A stretch of 64,000 bases of DNA from Tethya wilhelma (GCA_964030475.1 CAXIPT010000013.1:1012825-1076824); one strand, 5' to 3'; numbered from the stretch's first letter, positions 16,660 through 32,928 are shown. The notes: generated by a model from the sequence alone, not told the origin. Program-made: numbers and translations.

Positions 16660-19600
16660 ATGTCTTCTCGTACCTACCTTCGCTACGTGTGTGCCGAGCG
16701 GTTTGCAGTGATCACCAGCAAGAAGGGAGCTTGTAGGCTGCTAGGGAGAACTGCCATCAGTCCCTGTCTCGAAGATGTGCTGCTCTGGGACCTCAAAACA
16801 AGCACAATGGTATACCGTCTTTTTACTCTTGACCACGTGGTCTCCACATTGACACCATGTACACACTAGCTACTGATGATCTAATGCCGTTCCATAAAGG
16901 TGTGCAGGCTGTCGGGAGAGAGTTCAGAAGTGAGTGCTCTGACTGTGTCTTGTGTTGGTGATCTGCTGGCAGTGGGCCGGGACAATGGTTGTGTGGAGGT
17001 GTTCTCTCTCAGCGGACGCTCCCTGCTGGTCTCTCTCAGGTAATGGATACATCACACATCAATGGCCGGTAGCAAATTAATGTAAATTTTACAATGTCCC
17101 CAGGGGCCATAGGTCGGCAGTGACATGTGTTGTTTTTGATGAGTCAGCAACTCGGCTGGTGTCGGGGTCAAAGGACACTGATATAGTTGTGTGGGATGTC
17201 ATTACAGAGGCGGGACTCTACAGGTAGGACTAGTGGGCGGGGCAGTGGGTGGAGTCACCTCTTTGATCTTTGATTGTACAGGTTGAAAGGTCATCGTGGT
17301 CCGATCACCAGTCTGAGGTTGGTCCCCTCAGGGGATGTTCTAATTAGCAGTTCAAAGGATGGGACTGTTAAACTGTGGGACCTGCTGACTCAGCATTGTT
17401 TTGAGACGCTGGTGGGTCACAGGGGGGAGGTGTTGGGAGTGGAGATGGTGTCCGGGGGCAGGAGACTGCTCACCGCCTCCTGCCAGAACAAGATCAGAGT
17501 CTTCTCACTCTCTCAGAGCTCTGGAGACAAGGTAGGCACTAATATAACTATGGCAAGTAGTCTTACATCATAATGACATCATTTTCACCAGGAGATGCCC
17601 ATTGAAGTGGTTGAGGAGGAGAGTCTTTCACTGAAGAGCAAAGAGAAACCACTGATGATCACCTCAGAGCCTTCAGGCAACTACCTTGCTTGTCTGGTAG
17701 GTGCACACACATACACACAGTTTATTGCTGGGTGTACACCTTGATTATTAATTCATTATGTGTTGCAGTGCTCAGACTCCTGTGTGGAGGTGTATGAGGT
17801 GGAAGAAAGAAGGGCCAGGACTGATGATGGTGGTGCTAGGAAGAGAGGGAGGAAGGTTAGGGGTCAGTCTGGTGGGTTACCATGGTGATATCTGTGGTGG
17901 TTCATAGGTTGGTGGTGCTCGCTTCAAACTACTGGAGAGTTTCAAGCCAACAGCTAAAGCAAGGTACTTACTGTTAGGTTGATACTGTAAGCTGCCGTGC
18001 ATGGGAGTGACCTTCTTGCCCCTGAGTTCTTGCAGCATGATCCTTGGTTGTGGTGTGTGTGTCCAGTCACTTCACAAAATTGTGGGCTATCCATCCCAAG
18101 TAATTAAGTCTTAAATCTCTGTGCATTTACAAGTAGCTAGCTAGATTTTTAATATTGCATAATTGGTGTGCCAGTCTTCTCTCTGATCAGTAACCTCTGT
18201 GAACTCCCTCTCAGTTCTGTGTAGGCCATTTCTTACTGTGTGTGTTAAAATTTGTGCTGAGCCAGAGCAGGTTGTATACTTCCCTTTCACCATTTTTTAG
18301 TTGAGGATGTCTTAAGAATTCAATTCTAAAATCCATTGTGTTATGTTCCCTATGGCATATTATGGTACTCCTAACTGGCTTGTATCTTTCTAACTGATCT
18401 CACAAAAATAGCCACACAGTGTTCAATCAAATGGAAGTAGCTATGAAGTAGAAATTCAGCCTGTTGCAAAAAGCAAGTCCCAGCTTCTTGAGATTTTCTG
18501 TTGTTGTGTGAATGAGTCATTATTAGTGAGGCTCTAGGTGCCATGGAAGGTCAGCTGCTGGTCCTGAGGAGAGCTATAAGTATGCTCCCACCCTTGAGGA
18601 GATGGACAGTGAGCAGTTCTAGCTTCAATCAATCCTTCTAGTTTGATGTTCAAGATGTGTGTGTGTGTGTGTGTGTGTGTGTGGAGCTGAGCATCTGCCT
18701 AAACTGCTTTCATGAAGAAAACATTTTCTAAGCAGCATCCATTAATTGCCCTGTCAGTCTGTGTGCTATTAGAGTAGCTCCGCCTGTTTACATAAGAACT
18801 AATGATTGCTCCATCCACTGTGGGCCAGCTGCAGTACATTTGTGTTCACCTAAAATTAATATGCATGATCTTACATACATTTTTATATGTGGACATATGG
18901 AACTTAGCTGTTGTGTGCTCTCAATGGTTGCACATTGTCAGTCTACACTAAGACTAGACCCCAAGTTTATCACACAAACGGAAGCGTGTCATACAAGTGG
19001 AATGCATAGTACAGTTGTGTCATAATCTGCAGTTGTGACACGTTGTGGTTAATGAATATAATTACTCCATGAGGCTCAGTGGTCATTAATATTCATACAT
19101 TGTACTATTGCGCAGCGCCCTCTTGTACTTACGTAAACTGACAGTTTTTGATGAGCAAAGTCGCTTCTTTTCCAGTTTTCCATGCCTGGTATCTTCAACA
19201 CGCATGGATTGTTTCATTCCAGATTCAAGGTACGTATAGTGCTAGTACTTTAGAATGGAGATCTGAATTCTACACAAGCAGAGATATCCAGTACCGATTT
19301 GATCCAATTTCAAAGTACATGAATATCATTAATTTCTGTGGAAGTTCTAAAACATGCCCAGCAAAGATGGCAACTTTTCACTGTCTACCAAGCGCTAGCA
19401 GTCTAACTCTTTACAGTCTATTAGAGCAAGTGTAGAGCTACATTTCAGTGCTGACTAGAACTCTGTGGACCCTTCCTAGGCTGTGTGAGTGCTTGATTAA
19501 CACAGCAATTATTCATGATTTTGTACAAGCTGTATTTTTTTCATACTTTAGTTGCAACTTTCTTGCACATAGCTGACTACAGTCCAAGATGTAGACATTC

Positions 19601-22600
19601 TAAAAATGTACTCTGTAAGCTTCATACATACTCAGTACTGATTTGATCCAATTTCAAAGTTATCTTCTCCACTCCATGGTAGCTAGCTACTTAGCTGTAG
19701 TTTACTTTTTTATTTTGACTTACTTTGCTAAAACTTGGTATCAATTCAGAGCGCTTGACCTCCTCTGCTTAAAAATCATACTGGTTTGAACTGAACTATT
19801 GTCTTTCCACGTTGACCTCGCTACTGCAGAAGAATCCTTACTAAGGTAACCACATCCGGTTCATGTTAACTACATTTTTTTGGCCGTGACCTACTGTTAT
19901 ATTATGACTTACGCGTTGTGAAAAGCCGTGAGAAGGCTCTAGGATGTACAAAGCAAGCAGCTTCTAGCAGCTATACATGCAGCAGGTAACTAAAGTAACA
20001 AAACTTTAGCATATCGAGGAGCGCGTGTTTGAGCAAGGTCAAAGTGCAAAAGTTTTGTGGTCAAAAATATGCGAAGTATGCCCATACACTCTGTACAGGA
20101 ATTTCCTATCTCTGAAACTGTATGCGCGATTTTTATCCAACAAACGCTAAACTATCTGGAGGTGCAGTATGAGCCCTCACAGCAAGTATGAAGTGCGGCG
20201 GACAAAACGCTCGCGATCTATTCGCAAAAAACAAATAGCGAGGTCAACGTGGAAAGACTATAGTCCTGAACACGAGTTATAGCTGGTAGAAATAACAGCT
20301 AATTTACAACTTGCCACGTGTAGTATGAATCTCATTATCTCCCATACTCTCTGTACAAACCCAAAATGTTCGATAAATAGTATGTATTTCCGGGGGTCTT
20401 AGTGTAGACTGTTGTTCTGGGTTGATTTCTCTGAAAAATGAACTCAATTTTTTTTGCTAAAAATCATCCGGTCCTTAGAAAATCCAGATATTTGATCTTG
20501 TAACAGGTCATTTCACTCTAGCTGTGTGTTTCATTGATGTAAGGATAGTTCCCATGGATACTACCACCCCCTGTCCACTAGTTAGACACCTAATAGTTAG
20601 TGAAAATGTCTTAGGTGAGTCTGACCTTGCTGTACAGGCAGAAGATGCTTCTCTTTCTTAAAATTCCATTTCCATGATTGAGTAGCCACAGGGTATGTGC
20701 TGTGTGTTTGGTAGCTGCTGGTCAGTGTCTTTGTTGAGATCAGCTGTGCATGTGTTTGAGATGATGATGGAAAGTCCTGCACAGATTTAGAGGAGAGCTA
20801 GGATATCTCCACCATTGATAAGATATTGATTGCCTATCTCTTGTTATTATCAGAGAGTCGGTATTGTTTCTGAGTCATTCAGCTGCACAAAATAATTCTC
20901 TGAGCTAGGGTGAAAAGTCTTCCTGAAATGTCTCAATGGAGTGATAATGTGTGTGTTGTGTGTGTACTGTCCTACAGTTTGGTCACATCTCAGTGTGCAG
21001 TGTTATGAGGTGTCTTCTTAGGTAGATAATGTCTCTGGTGTCTCTCCTTCAACCATTGATTGGTTAACATGGCCGCTGCTTGACTCCTTTCTCTGTCAAG
21101 ATGGCAGGGAAAAAAGAAAATCTATCAGTAAAAAATTCATTTTTATAAGTCCAGCTGCTGTGTACCTGATTAGGCCATCCCAATGAGTGTTTACACAATG
21201 TGTTTCTCAGCTGTGTACCTAGCTCCTCCCAGTCTAAGTGCTGGGTCATGTCCTTGCATTCCAACCAGTATCTGTGCTTGGTGTGGGACCACCACTGAAA
21301 TGAGCTCATTTTGAAGAGAAAACAATCCTGAGCAATGTGCAACCATTTCAAATGCACTGTCCCATAAGGTAGAATGCCCATTAGTCCTTGGATGATTCAA
21401 TTTCTCATCTGACACTCAATGTGTATTGATGATTCCACTGAAGGTTGTGTTGCTAGGAAGCTTAGAATGTCCCCATGGCCTAAGGTGTCCATAATAATAT
21501 ATCAGGAAAGTTTCGTGGGGTTTTACTTTCGTGGTTTTCGCAGATCACAAATGCATCCGCGAAAGTTTTCATCTGCAAAATGATACATGGCTGTCTACCT
21601 CTCTGGGCATGCTGTATAAACATGCTAGGTCAAAGGTCATGTGTCACAATGTCACACCTTAATTGTATGACAGTGGTAGTTAATTGTTGATTTCTAATCT
21701 ATGTTGTAATCAGCTGAGCTAGAATTTGATCACACACAAAAACAGGTCCAACATCCCTGAGTTAGTTGCCAGTTCTTGTGATCTCGTGATGTCATTTCCG
21801 GGTCTTGTACTCGTACCTATCTAAATCTTTTAACCTTGTATGTTGATTTTTCCTGCCCTTTAAGGAACCTATCTAGCAAAGTAGCTAGAAAGAGAACAAA
21901 AACTTAGCCTATTTCCAAGCAGCAGTGTCTGAAATTAATTCAAGACCAGGAAACACGGGTCATGTGATCTGTTAATTTAGAAATGGTCTGCAATTAACCT
22001 GCGGATGTCGGACCTACCTCCTCTGAAAACACACCAGCTCCTGAAGGTTTGAATTCCCACCATATCTCTAGGGGGTACATTTCTGTGACCATTATATATA
22101 CCAATACTCAATTTGTACCCATTTACACTTTGACACAATCTTTAAAGTACCGTATAGCAGGTAAATTTGGCGAGAATTAAATTTGGCGAATTGGCGAATT
22201 ATTCTTCAATCGCCAATTAAAAATCGCCAAACAGTTTAATACGCACGTGCACCCATATGAACTATGCAGTGTGCGGAATTGAATTGTCAATATTCCTAAA
22301 ATGGGAATTGGCCAAATTTTAAGCCCGCCAAATTTACCCTCTATATATAAGGTATTTCTAGAGTACTTAATTGTCGCCTGTACCATAGATTGTGTAATAT
22401 GCCTGTACTTAATGTCCCTGAATGTGTGTTCTACAGATCATGTGATATCATAAAGTTCAAAGGTCATCTCCAGGTGAGTGTCATCATCCTTCAGACACAA
22501 CAAGGCTGTGACTGATCTGTGAGTCAACATTTGCTGATATTGCAGATTCTAGTAGCCCTTCAGAACAACAGTCTAGAGCTGTACAGGGTGGAGGTTGGTT

Positions 22601-24037
22601 CCTCCAGCCTGCTCCACTCCCTCAGGGGTCCTGGCCATCGCTCAGACATAAGGTCAGTCTAAGGACTCACTTCTCATCAGTGATACACACCCTCCTTCTC
22701 TGCAGGACTGTCAGCTTCAGCTCTGATGACAGCCTGCTCCTGTCTGGCTCTGCTGAGATGATCAAAGTGTGGAAGAGGTCAGTCGCTGGCTGTGTGTGGA
22801 AGTGTTCACCAGTGATCTTGGCACTCTTCCTACAGAGCTACATTGCAGTGTGTGTGCACTTTGAACTCTGGATATGCTCTGTGTTCTGCATTTGTTCCTG
22901 GAAATAGACATGTTGTCATAGGAACCAAGGTATGTTGCCATGGTAACCAAGACTGGTTGTCATGGAAACTGAGGTAAGGTATTCTCTCCCCCCCTGTTAG
23001 TCTGGCAGGCTGGCGCTGTACGAGTTGGCATCCAGCAGTTGTTTGGAGGAAGTGTCAGCTCACGAAGGTAGCGTGTGGTCCCTCTCTCTTTCACCTGATG
23101 CCCGGGGGCTGGTCAGTGGAGGAGCTGATAAGACACTCAAGTTCTGGCAGTTTGAACTCTTACCAAGACAAGACAGCCAACCTGGAAAGAGGTATGTGTG
23201 TCTGTAGTGGATCATGTGACTTTCATGTGATTATCATGTGATTCAGGTTGGGCCTCACTCATACCAAGACGGTTCAGATGTCTGAAGATGTTCTTGCTGT
23301 GTGCTACAGCGCTGACCAGAGACTCTTAGCAGCCGCCCTTCTCGACTGCACTGTCAAGATATTCTTTGCCGATAGTCTTAAAGTAAGCTAGTGTGTGTGT
23401 GTGTGTGTGTGTGTTGTTTCATGCGATGAATGCCCCCCTCCCTCCCCTGCAGTTCTTCCTCTCTCTCTACGGGCACAAACTGCCCGTGCTGTCGTTGGAC
23501 ATATCTTCAGTACGTTTGGTGACACATTTATATTGCTGATCCAGCACATTCTCCCTCCATCACATTCAGGATGGGACTCTCCTGGTGACAAGTTCGGCCG
23601 ATAAAAATATTAGAATTTGGGGACTTGATTTTGGAGACTGTCACAAGTCCATCTTTGCTCACGATGACAGCATCATGGGTGTAAAGTTCATCCCACACAC
23701 ACACCTGGTGTTCTCTGCCAGTAAGGACTCCAGCCTCAAGTGCTGGGACGCTGACAACTTCCAACACATCCAGACACTCAAAGTAGCAACAGCTGCCAAT
23801 AATTATAATGTTATCCCAGTAATTTCCCCACTAATAATTGCAGGGGCACAGTGCTGAGGTGTGGTGTATTGCTGTCAGCCATGATGGAGAAACAGTGGTA
23901 AGACTCTAATGGCTAGGCTGAGTTCCTTTTGTCATCTCTTTCTCATCTACTCACAGGTCACTGGGTCACATGACCTCTCTCTGCGTCTCTGGGAGAGGAC
24001 TCAAGAACCACTTGTACTTTCAGAGGAAAGAGAAATG

Positions 24038-24069
<32 letters not shown>

Positions 24070-24070
24070 N

Positions 24071-24163
<93 letters not shown>

Positions 24164-24421
24164 AGACATTGTGAAACATTAACATAATTCAAATAGTTTC
24201 TGTGAAATTATCTGTGGACTCCTATTTCTCCAGGAGAGAGAGAATTTCCTGGATCAAGTGTCAGGAGCTGAGCTATTGGAGGCAGTGGTGAGTCAGCCCC
24301 CTCCCTCCTTCCCTCCGTGGTAGCTAGGTGATGTGTGTGTGTCTGTTGGTGTAGGTGCCTGGAGAGAGCCAGGGAGGAGAGGCTGCCTTGCCACACACCA
24401 GGACACAGCACACACTCTCAG

Positions 24422-24461
<40 letters not shown>

Positions 24462-25275
24462 GTGGATCGGGTGGTTGAAGCCATAGAGGTGTGGAGAGAA
24501 GAAAGAGAGAAAACACGAGAACACAAGGAGGCGTGTCAACTGGCCAATAAGGAGGTACAAAGGTCATTAATAACTAAGTATCTATTGAATCAGCTGCTCT
24601 TGTACTCCCAGCTTCCCCCACCTCAACTGCACCCAGTGCTGGTTGCCATGGGCAACATAGAGGTATGTCATTATTGTGTTGAGACGTTGGTCAGTGCTAA
24701 TGGTTGTTTTACTGACTCCAGCCAAAAAGACACGCTCTTAACATCTTGAAGAAGATTAAGTCAAGGTATGAACTATTGGATAGCCAATGGCATGCTGCTA
24801 ATGTGTGTGTGTGTGTGTTGGTATGTAGTGAACTAGAGGAATGTTTGCTGGTGCTGACGTTTGATCAAGTGGTTCTCTTGCTGGAGTTGCTGGAGGAGTG
24901 GCTGGGGTGTGGCTGGGAGGTGGGGCTTAGCTGTAGGTGCCTCTGTTTCCTCATGAGGATACATCACACCCAGCTGGTCACCAGCGATCACCTTCAACCC
25001 CTGATTGACTCACTCTCAGACAAATCAAGACACCATGTAAAGCAACTGAAGGTCAGCTGCCCAGCTCTTTGTTGTCATGTGATCATCCCTGGGTTGTCAT
25101 GTGACTATTCCTGTGTTGTCATGTGACCTTGTTTACTGTGCATGCACCACGTGTGTTTCCTCTCCAGGACTTGTATGGGTTCAACTTGGAGGCTTTGAAG
25201 TGCCTTCAAAGAGAAGTATCAAAGAGAGAGACATTCAGCAGTGGCCACCAGGGGCTAATGGAGTTAGGGGTCTAA
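16660..25275 (+). CDS. WDR3: WDR3, small-subunit processome WD-repeat protein
   Basis: About twenty exons code for a WDR3/Utp12 orthologue, a nucleolar U3 processome component for 18S rRNA maturation. Matching blocks in order: [79 protein letters not shown]-like [186 protein letters not shown] and the helical Utp12 tail ([19 protein letters not shown] ... [20 protein letters not shown]). The start 16660 follows the AKR poly(A) signal closely. The intron 17964-22436 is 4473 bases, far longer than any other here, and carries several transposons. Confidence 0.93.
18939..20411. mobile_element. Non-autonomous DNA transposon with 16-bp perfect TIRs and TTGT duplication
   Basis: CAGTCTACACTAAGAC at 18939-18954 is perfectly inverted at 20396-20411. 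The direct repeat TTGT flanks it on both sides (18935-18938 and 20412-20415), as a target-site duplication would. The 1473-bp body has no long open frame and encloses a second element at 19801-20258. Confidence 0.75.
19801..20258. mobile_element. Nested MITE with 23-bp perfect TIRs
   Basis: The 23 bases at 19801-19823 (starting GTCTTTCCACGTTGACC) are exactly inverted at 20236-20258. One mismatch allows the pairing to extend a few bases outward (ACTAT). The body is 458 bp and non-coding, and lies inside the element at 18939-20411. Confidence 0.78.
22148..22354. mobile_element. MITE with TACCGTATAGCAGG / GGTAAATTTGGCG ends
   Basis: The left end TACCGTATAGCAGGTAAATT and the inverted right end (TACCTTATATATAGAGGGTA then AATTTGGCG) pair with small gaps over about 25 bases. 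Internal CGCCAATT and AATTTGGCGA repeats help it fold back. It shares its terminal motif with the elements at 6306 and 2279. Confidence 0.7.
24040..24161. repeat. (AC)n microsatellite in a WDR3 intron, with one N
   Basis: About 60 AC units begin right after the donor GTACAC behind LSEEREM. The single N at 24070 marks unresolved sequence, so the true length is unknown. Confidence 0.95.
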
Positions 25276-25572
25276 GGTTGTGTGTGTAGGTACACATGTA
25301 GAGGATGTGTTAGTAAGCAGCAGACACCACTTCAAACCAGATCAAAGAGACCACATCATGTCTGTCATTGCTCTGTTGTGCATACCTCTGTTATGAGTTT
25401 ATATTGAGATATTATGAGAAAATTATCATCAATGGTTCAAAATAAGGAGAACTGCAAACAGTATTGGTACAATAAAATTTAATTAGAAATCATGTACACA
25501 TATAGACACCTCTAGCTAGCTGCTCCACAGTCCCTAGCTGCCTCCATTCCTCCAGCTACTACATCAGGTGTG
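25276..25572. other. Spacer between converging WDR3 and Frizzled genes
   Basis: AATAAA at about 25471-25476 on the plus strand could end WDR3. Nothing else is recognised. Confidence 0.45.
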
Positions 25573-27533
25573 TTAGTTGAAGGAGCCGGTGTGTGAGAAA
25601 GAGCCACTGTTGGGACGATGGCCACTCATGGAGAGGTCAACACTCAGAGCGTTCTCGGCTGCTGGATTTGATTGGCTGTTTCCATGGCAACAGGTGGACA
25701 GTCGAGAGGGGAGCTGGCGCCAGGAGAGGAGGGTCTTACGAGACCATATCCACACCCCCGTTAGTGCTCCAATTATCAGAAACATGAAAATTCGAACCAT
25801 GAATACGACTGCATTTGGCTTGACGCAGTTGTTGCATGTGAATGAAGGGAGGGGTGAGTGTGGCTGCCAGCTGGGCCGAGATACTAGCTCGTAAGTGAAG
25901 CATCCAATGACAACTGAAGCGGGAAGAATGTACACGGTGACAAAGATACCGATCCTAATGATGAGCTTCTCGAGGATGTTGGTCTCTCTCTCCTTGCCCT
26001 TGTTGTGCATGAAGGCCCTGATCCTGAGCATGCTCACCAGTCCCAGGCCGAGGAACACGGTCCCCAGGACCAGGAGGAGGATCAGAGGGAGGATGACCCC
26101 CAGCAGCAGCGCCAGGAAGGACTTTGAACTCTCGTCCCTCACGATGAAGCAGGTAGCAGTGAGTTCGTCGGCTCCGATGGCTCTGGCTGCCAGCAGGGAT
26201 ATGGTGAGCAGGAGGGGAAGGATCCAGGCTATGACGTGGTAGAAGGGAGCCAGCTGGGCTATGGCCTCGCTGCTCCAAGAGAGAGCAGAGGTTAGGAACC
26301 AGGTGAAGGTTAGGATGAGCCACCAGAGGAAGGCCGCCATCATGCTGTAGTAGAGGAGGGCAAACACAATGATACAGGGCGTGTGGCTCCATGTCCAGGA
26401 GATGGAGGTGCGAACAAACTCCCCTCCAGGGCACGTTATGAGTCTCTCGCCAAATGCCAGGCTCAGGAAATAGGCCAGAGAATGAACATTGAAGGAGAGA
26501 GCCAGATAGATGACTGGTCGCCATGGATACTGAAATCGAGAAGGATCCAGTAGAAACGTGAAGAGAGTTAGTGTCGTTGAAATGAAGCAGACCAGCGCCC
26601 AGAAGATGAGCCAGCCGAGAGTGAACTTCTTGGTGGAATCAGTGAAGAAAGATTCGTTTGGATGAGGGCACGATGTAATGTTGTCATCGGTGAGAGAGGT
26701 GTTGGTGGCACCAGTGGTGGCAGCCATGACTGGCTCCTCACGGATGAACTGACGGACAAACTCATCTTGCTCAGAGATGCACTGGCCAGACTCTCTGTCA
26801 GGATACCTGTGGTCATAGGAGAGGACACACAGTGAAACAGTCAGCCATATCAGATCACATGTGTGTGCACCTTAACTTAATATGCATTGTTAACAGTTCA
26901 AAATTAATTGATAGTAGTCACCTAATTACCACCTCCTAATGTGTGTGTGTGTGTGTGTGTGTGTACCTGCTGCAATATTGGACCAGACAGGCTGAGTCAG
27001 TGGTTCCTATCTCATCTCTACAGCTGGCGTAGACGATGTCACAGAATGAGGCACACGGAGGCAGCACCTGCTGACTGCTGGGGAGGCAGCGAGGGAAGAG
27101 GGCCAGACACAGGTAGATGTGAGCATACGGTGAACAGTTGAAGACACGGAAGAATGGTCGGTTCCTCATGAGCTTATTCTCAGCTTCTTGAAAGGTGGAC
27201 GTGAAGTTATTGGGAAACGAAGAATGAGAGTAGAACTGTGTGCAGGCATCCACAGCACTCACTAAAGAATGGACTATTGGCTCACATGATGACGGACCAC
27301 TGCAACAGCACCATAGGATAATTATAATACACAGTGAAAGATATTCATGAATAATTTGTATCAATTTATGCACTAGATGCCAGCCACGTAGTAAGTTTGT
27401 ATATCAATAATAAGTACACTTACATATCGGGGTTTTGATCCATACATTCGGACGGCACCTGTTGGCCGTCAACACTCACCGCTGAGGTGGAGAGATAGGC
27501 ACACAAGAAGAACCATAGCATTCTCAACATCAT
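25573..27533 (-). CDS. FZD: Frizzled Wnt receptor
   Basis: Three exons: 27533 to about 27425 (signal peptide MMLRMLWFFLCAYLSTSAVS), 27299-26967 (cysteine-rich domain) and 26806-25573 (membrane part). The CRD has the Fz pattern: CEPIVHSLVSAVDACTQFY, FRVFNCSPYAHIYLCLALFP, VLPPCASFCDIVYASC. The large last exon encodes seven membrane helices with Fz landmarks: DPSRFQYPWRPVIYLALSFN, ERLITCPGG, CIIVFALLYYSMMAAFLWWL, and RIGIFVTVYILPASVVIGCF. After TM7 comes KTLLSW, the KTxxxW motif that recruits Dishevelled. The tail is short (about 60 residues) and ends SFSHTGSFN without an obvious PDZ ligand. Wnt binding at the plasma membrane is the family role. It diverges from TMEM135 over 99 bases. Confidence 0.95.
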
Positions 27534-27632
27534 TTCGCACTTGAACTGTTCCCGGGCATTTCGCGGCAGATTTTTAACGCAGTCAATTATCGCTATGAAT
27601 ATCATTAACCTTTATTCTAAGTAGTGCGCAAC
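27534..27632. promoter_or_regulatory. Bidirectional promoter Frizzled / TMEM135
   Basis: The 99-bp gap has no TATA box. TTTCGCGGC resembles an E2F site but is not exact. No other confident motif is seen. Confidence 0.4.
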
Positions 27633-30501
<2,869 letters not shown>

Positions 30502-30855
30502 AAACTTTGAAACTGTTTTATTTTCAATCATGCAACTGTGTGTTCAATGTTTTATGTTAATGCTACATTATTTATACACTACATGAAGTGTGCTAATTGT
30601 GTTGTGTGTAGGCATTCTTTGAAGGTCATTACCTTCCCTTGGAGTACATCCTGTTTCTTGTCAAGCTAACTCGGCACAGAGTACTTCTGTGTGATCATAA
30701 AGCTTTGGATCATTTCCAAACCAATGCATCAAAGATAAGCCAGATGATCAAAGAGAAACATTTATAGAGCTTCACGGTGTATTATTGTGTCATATTTTTA
30801 TACCATTAATAGTTTGAAGATCTTTACACATAAACTGATAAATAATAGTTCATTA
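30502..30855. other. Spacer between converging TMEM135 and taxilin genes
   Basis: AT-rich flank with no gene seen. GAAAATAAAAC read on the minus strand at about 30516-30526 could be a late signal for taxilin. Confidence 0.4.
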
Positions 30856-32854
30856 TTAGGTGGTTGCTTCCTGATTAGTGGTGGCCACGCCCACTTCCTG
30901 TATGGGGAGCTGAGAGTCCCCCAAGCTGTCCCCTCCGACCTCGCTGCTCCTTGCTAGCTCCTCTCTTGCCATTGGTGCCAGCTCTTCATCACTCCTTGCT
31001 AGCTCATTGACACCTGTTGGCCCCTCATGGTCAACTGTTGGTAGCTCATGGTCTACTGCTGGTAGTTCATGGTCAACCGTTGGCTGCTGATGGTCTGGTA
31101 GTGGGTGTGGTTCCTTGTCTTCGTCACTCGTAGGTGGATGGTTCTCCTCGTTAGGATCATGTGACCCCATGTTTGACCTTTGACCTTCCTGATCCTGTAA
31201 CGTAGTATGAACTAATGCAACAACTGCCCCTGTCATAATCACACTAATCACACTTCATGTACCTTGGTTTGTTTGATGAGTTGATTCTTCTCCGATTGAA
31301 GGGCTCGGCAAAGCTTCTCCAGCTTCTCATTCTTCGAGTGCAGCACCTGGTTGCTCTGTTCCACAGCACACCTCTACAGGGAGAGCACTTCCAACTAATG
31401 CACATGTCCACTGGCCACCAAGACAAGAGAGAGCTAACCTCAGTGGTGGACTCCAGCAGAGACCTGCTGCACTTCTCATAACGGCCCTTCCACATGAGCG
31501 CCTCCTTCTCCAGAGTGCTGATGGTCTTGGCCATCTGAAACACCAGCCAATGGTGAGAGCACACCCAATGCCAAGGGGATAGCCTACCTTGTCCATCTCC
31601 TTCTTGAATGTTGAGAAGACTTGGTTGCTCTTGGTCAGCGTTTGTTGGAATTCTTCAAATTTGTCTGAATACAAGGAGAGCTGGCCTCGCAGGTCAGCCT
31701 CTTGCTGAGTCAGCATTTCACACTTCTTCTGTTGCTCCAGTGTCTCTGCCAGGAGGTACTGCCTCTCAGCCAGACTCGTCTCCTTCTCCTCCGCAGCTGC
31801 CACCGTCTGCTGGGCCAGCTTCGCCTCACACAGCTGTAGCTCCAGCTGCTTGTGCTTCAGCACCTTCTCATAATGCTACACACACGCACAAACACACACA
31901 CAGTCACATCACTAACAGCAAGAGTATGCAATGGTAGTCACCTCATCTCTGGCTTCGTACTGTTCTGATATCTGCTTCAGTTTACCAGCCAACCTGCACC
32001 AACAAAGCCATCCATCACACACACACACTAATGGTGTACAGCTGGTCCTACTCTATATTCTCCTGGCGCAGACCCTGGTTCTTCTGGTGCTGCTCTTGCA
32101 TCTTGACAGTGATCTCGTTGATGGTGGCTTGGAACTTTGTGGACACCTCTCTCCTTCTCTCCTCGTCCTGCCGCTGTCTCTGTCGGCTCTCCTCCTGCAG
32201 CCAACGGAGGGAGGCACCCAGTCACACCCTCCCACCCACCATTTGGCCCAACTCACTCACCACAACGGCCTTGTTGTGCTTCTGCAATTCCCTGCATAGG
32301 TTCTCCAGTTTGGTCTTGGCTAGGTTCACGCGGGCATGCTCAGTCTGAATGATGTCTCTGTGCTGGGCCACCTGCAGAGCACACATACCACACCATTATG
32401 CCATACAGTGTGTCTGGACAAGAGAACGACTACCTCTAGTTGTTTTCGCTGACACTCCACAAGTCTTCGTTCCAATCGTTTGTAATCTCTGGCCAAAGAT
32501 TGGTAGAGTTTGTGCAATGCTGGCAGTCTGTCGGAGGCTGGCTTCGAGTCGGCATCCATTACTGCCTTAACTTCAGACATTGACTCGCGCAATGAAAACC
32601 CTGCAGCAATGGAGAGAATTACACCAGCATCACTATATGACCAGGCAGTGTGACATGCAATAGCTGGAGCAGAGACAATTAATATCAGTTACTGACTTTT
32701 CTTTGAAGCATTTTCACCGTCAGCAGCTCCTGCAGAACCCTTCTGTTGGCAGAGAAAACAGCAATTAACAGTTAAAGAGAACCACCACTGGTGTTGTAAG
32801 CAGAGCTCTGGAGCTCACCTGATTCTGTTCCACTGGTTCAGACACTTCAGCCAT
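30856..32854 (-). CDS. TXLN: Taxilin (syntaxin-binding coiled-coil protein)
   Basis: About ten exons encode roughly 470 residues that are nearly all coiled coil. Taxilin core blocks are clear: LPALHKLYQSLARDYKRLER, KTKLENLCRELQKHNKAV, EESRQRQRQDEERRREVSTK, FQATINEITVKMQEQ, QISEQYEARDEHYEKVLKHK, LAETLEQQKKCEMLTQQEAD, LRGQLSLYSDKFEEFQQTLT, KSNQVFSTFKKEMDKMAKTI, LEKEALMWKGRYEKCSRSLL and NEKLEKLCRALQSEKN. The family binds syntaxins and the nascent-polypeptide complex in vesicle traffic. The acidic C-terminal tail holds a short internal repeat (DHELPAVDHELPTVDHEGPT) not expected in the core. It diverges from SYAP1 across 74 bases. Confidence 0.93.
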
Positions 32855-32928
32855 GATGAGTCTTGGCGACCATGTGATGTGTTTACAGTTTATAAATTCC
32901 AATTAAAGCACACCCATATACATTAACC
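32855..32928. promoter_or_regulatory. Bidirectional promoter taxilin / SYAP1
   Basis: There are 74 bases between start codons. ACCATGTGATG contains an E-box-like CATGTG. No TATA box is seen in a position that would suit either gene. Confidence 0.4.

Larger units (their letters stand above)
17964..22436 (+). other. 4.5-kb intron of WDR3
   Basis: It lies between exon ends PTAKAR and SCDIIKFKG. It holds a nested pair of inverted-repeat elements (18939-20411), a MITE (22148-22354), a short (TG)n at about 18658-18682 and a large remainder without recognisable coding sequence. Confidence 0.8.

Noticed and set aside
21500..21600. Another MITE (GGAAAGTTTCGTGGGGTTTT with GCGAAAGTTTTC)
   Set aside because: Only one plausible terminus is visible and no inverted partner was found, so the boundaries cannot be supported.
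23958..24192. Open frames of Cys-Val or Thr-His repeats
   Set aside because: They are translations of the (AC)n microsatellite. The same applies at 28665, 29475 and 51294.
15132..25275. Operon-like AKR-WDR3 unit
   Set aside because: The genes are co-directional and close, but AKR has its own AATAAA and there is no sign of a spliced leader.
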